From the NCBI RefSeq assembly GCF_022448905.1, contig NZ_JAKVCW010000003.1, forward strand, positions 159,906 to 223,905: a DNA stretch of 64,000 nt, in the 5' to 3' direction. The notes below the pieces were generated by a model. That model was given only the letters and a program-made list of their open reading frames with translations. It had not been told where the DNA came from and searched no databases. The DNA is from Shimia sp. (lineage in GTDB: Bacteria > Pseudomonadota > Alphaproteobacteria > Rhodobacterales > Rhodobacteraceae). Below, one piece after another: positions 63,990 to 64,000 of this stretch (the stretch's first letter is position 1; each line of letters starts with the position of its first letter). The translations under genes and the position numbers were made by a program.

Positions 63990-64000
63990 TAAGGGAGAGT

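Overview
This window is typical alphaproteobacterial, Rhodobacterales (roseobacter-type) chromosome. The evidence is GC-rich coding, TRAP and glycerol ABC uptake systems, two trimethylamine-methyltransferase (MttB) family paralogs without pyrrolysine, DUF6456 and DUF1330 proteins, a Hint-domain protein and a GlpS/T/P/Q/V transporter. No phage, insertion sequence or CRISPR array was seen. Nearly all sequence is coding, and the gaps hold hairpins, short operators and dispersed palindromic repeats.

Layout. 1-181: start of a DUF2282 (bufferin-type) precursor, cut by the window edge. 437-2386: thrS. 2547-5761: three alpha/beta hydrolases, a VOC protein and a small membrane protein, mostly with overlapping ends. 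5758-6747: a flavin monooxygenase-like gene. 6878-16525: a minus-strand nitrogen/polyamine block holding a polar amino-acid ABC transporter, two glutamine-synthetase-like ligases, a glutamine amidotransferase, a PuuB-like FAD oxidoreductase and a DegT aminotransferase. A TTGATCAA-centred palindrome lies in front of both ligase transcription units. 16654-25209: a TRAP dicarboxylate-type transporter with a DctB/DctD two-component pair, flanked by two TerB-domain genes. 25277-30771: two EamA exporters, a FadL-type porin, a small monooxygenase, a secreted protein and guaA. 30998-39619: two mttB paralogs, a DUF6456 regulator broken by one missing base, a peroxiredoxin, lipA, an aminotransferase and soxR. 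39655-41120: a SoxR box followed by a VOC gene and an EamA gene. 41417-48801: a YjbR protein, cysS with a cysteine-rich leader peptide, cimA, a phytoene-synthase-like protein, two MFS transporters and an AlkA-type glycosylase. 48877-50661: glnB-glnA. 50837-53939: NAD(P)H-hydrate repair enzyme, Hint protein and tRNA-Leu(UAG). 54066-55600: BlaI/BlaR1-like pair. 55971-62135: glycerol ABC system. 62619-63989: an RTX-type calcium-binding protein at the right edge.

How the parts fit. Much of the window concerns uptake and use of small organic nutrients: amino acids or polyamines, C4-dicarboxylate-like acids, glycerol, fatty acids and possibly quaternary amines. Central nitrogen control (glnB-glnA) and housekeeping genes sit between them.

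The most interesting observations are: a 15-residue leader peptide with three consecutive Cys codons before cysS; a glycerol ABC ATPase pair in which all visible defects fall in one predicted ATP site; a DctD-like regulator lacking the sigma-54 GAFTGA loop; an 11-bp tandem triplet found at two distant loci; and a repeat-derived micro-ORF coupled by ATGA at both ends between glpT and glpP.
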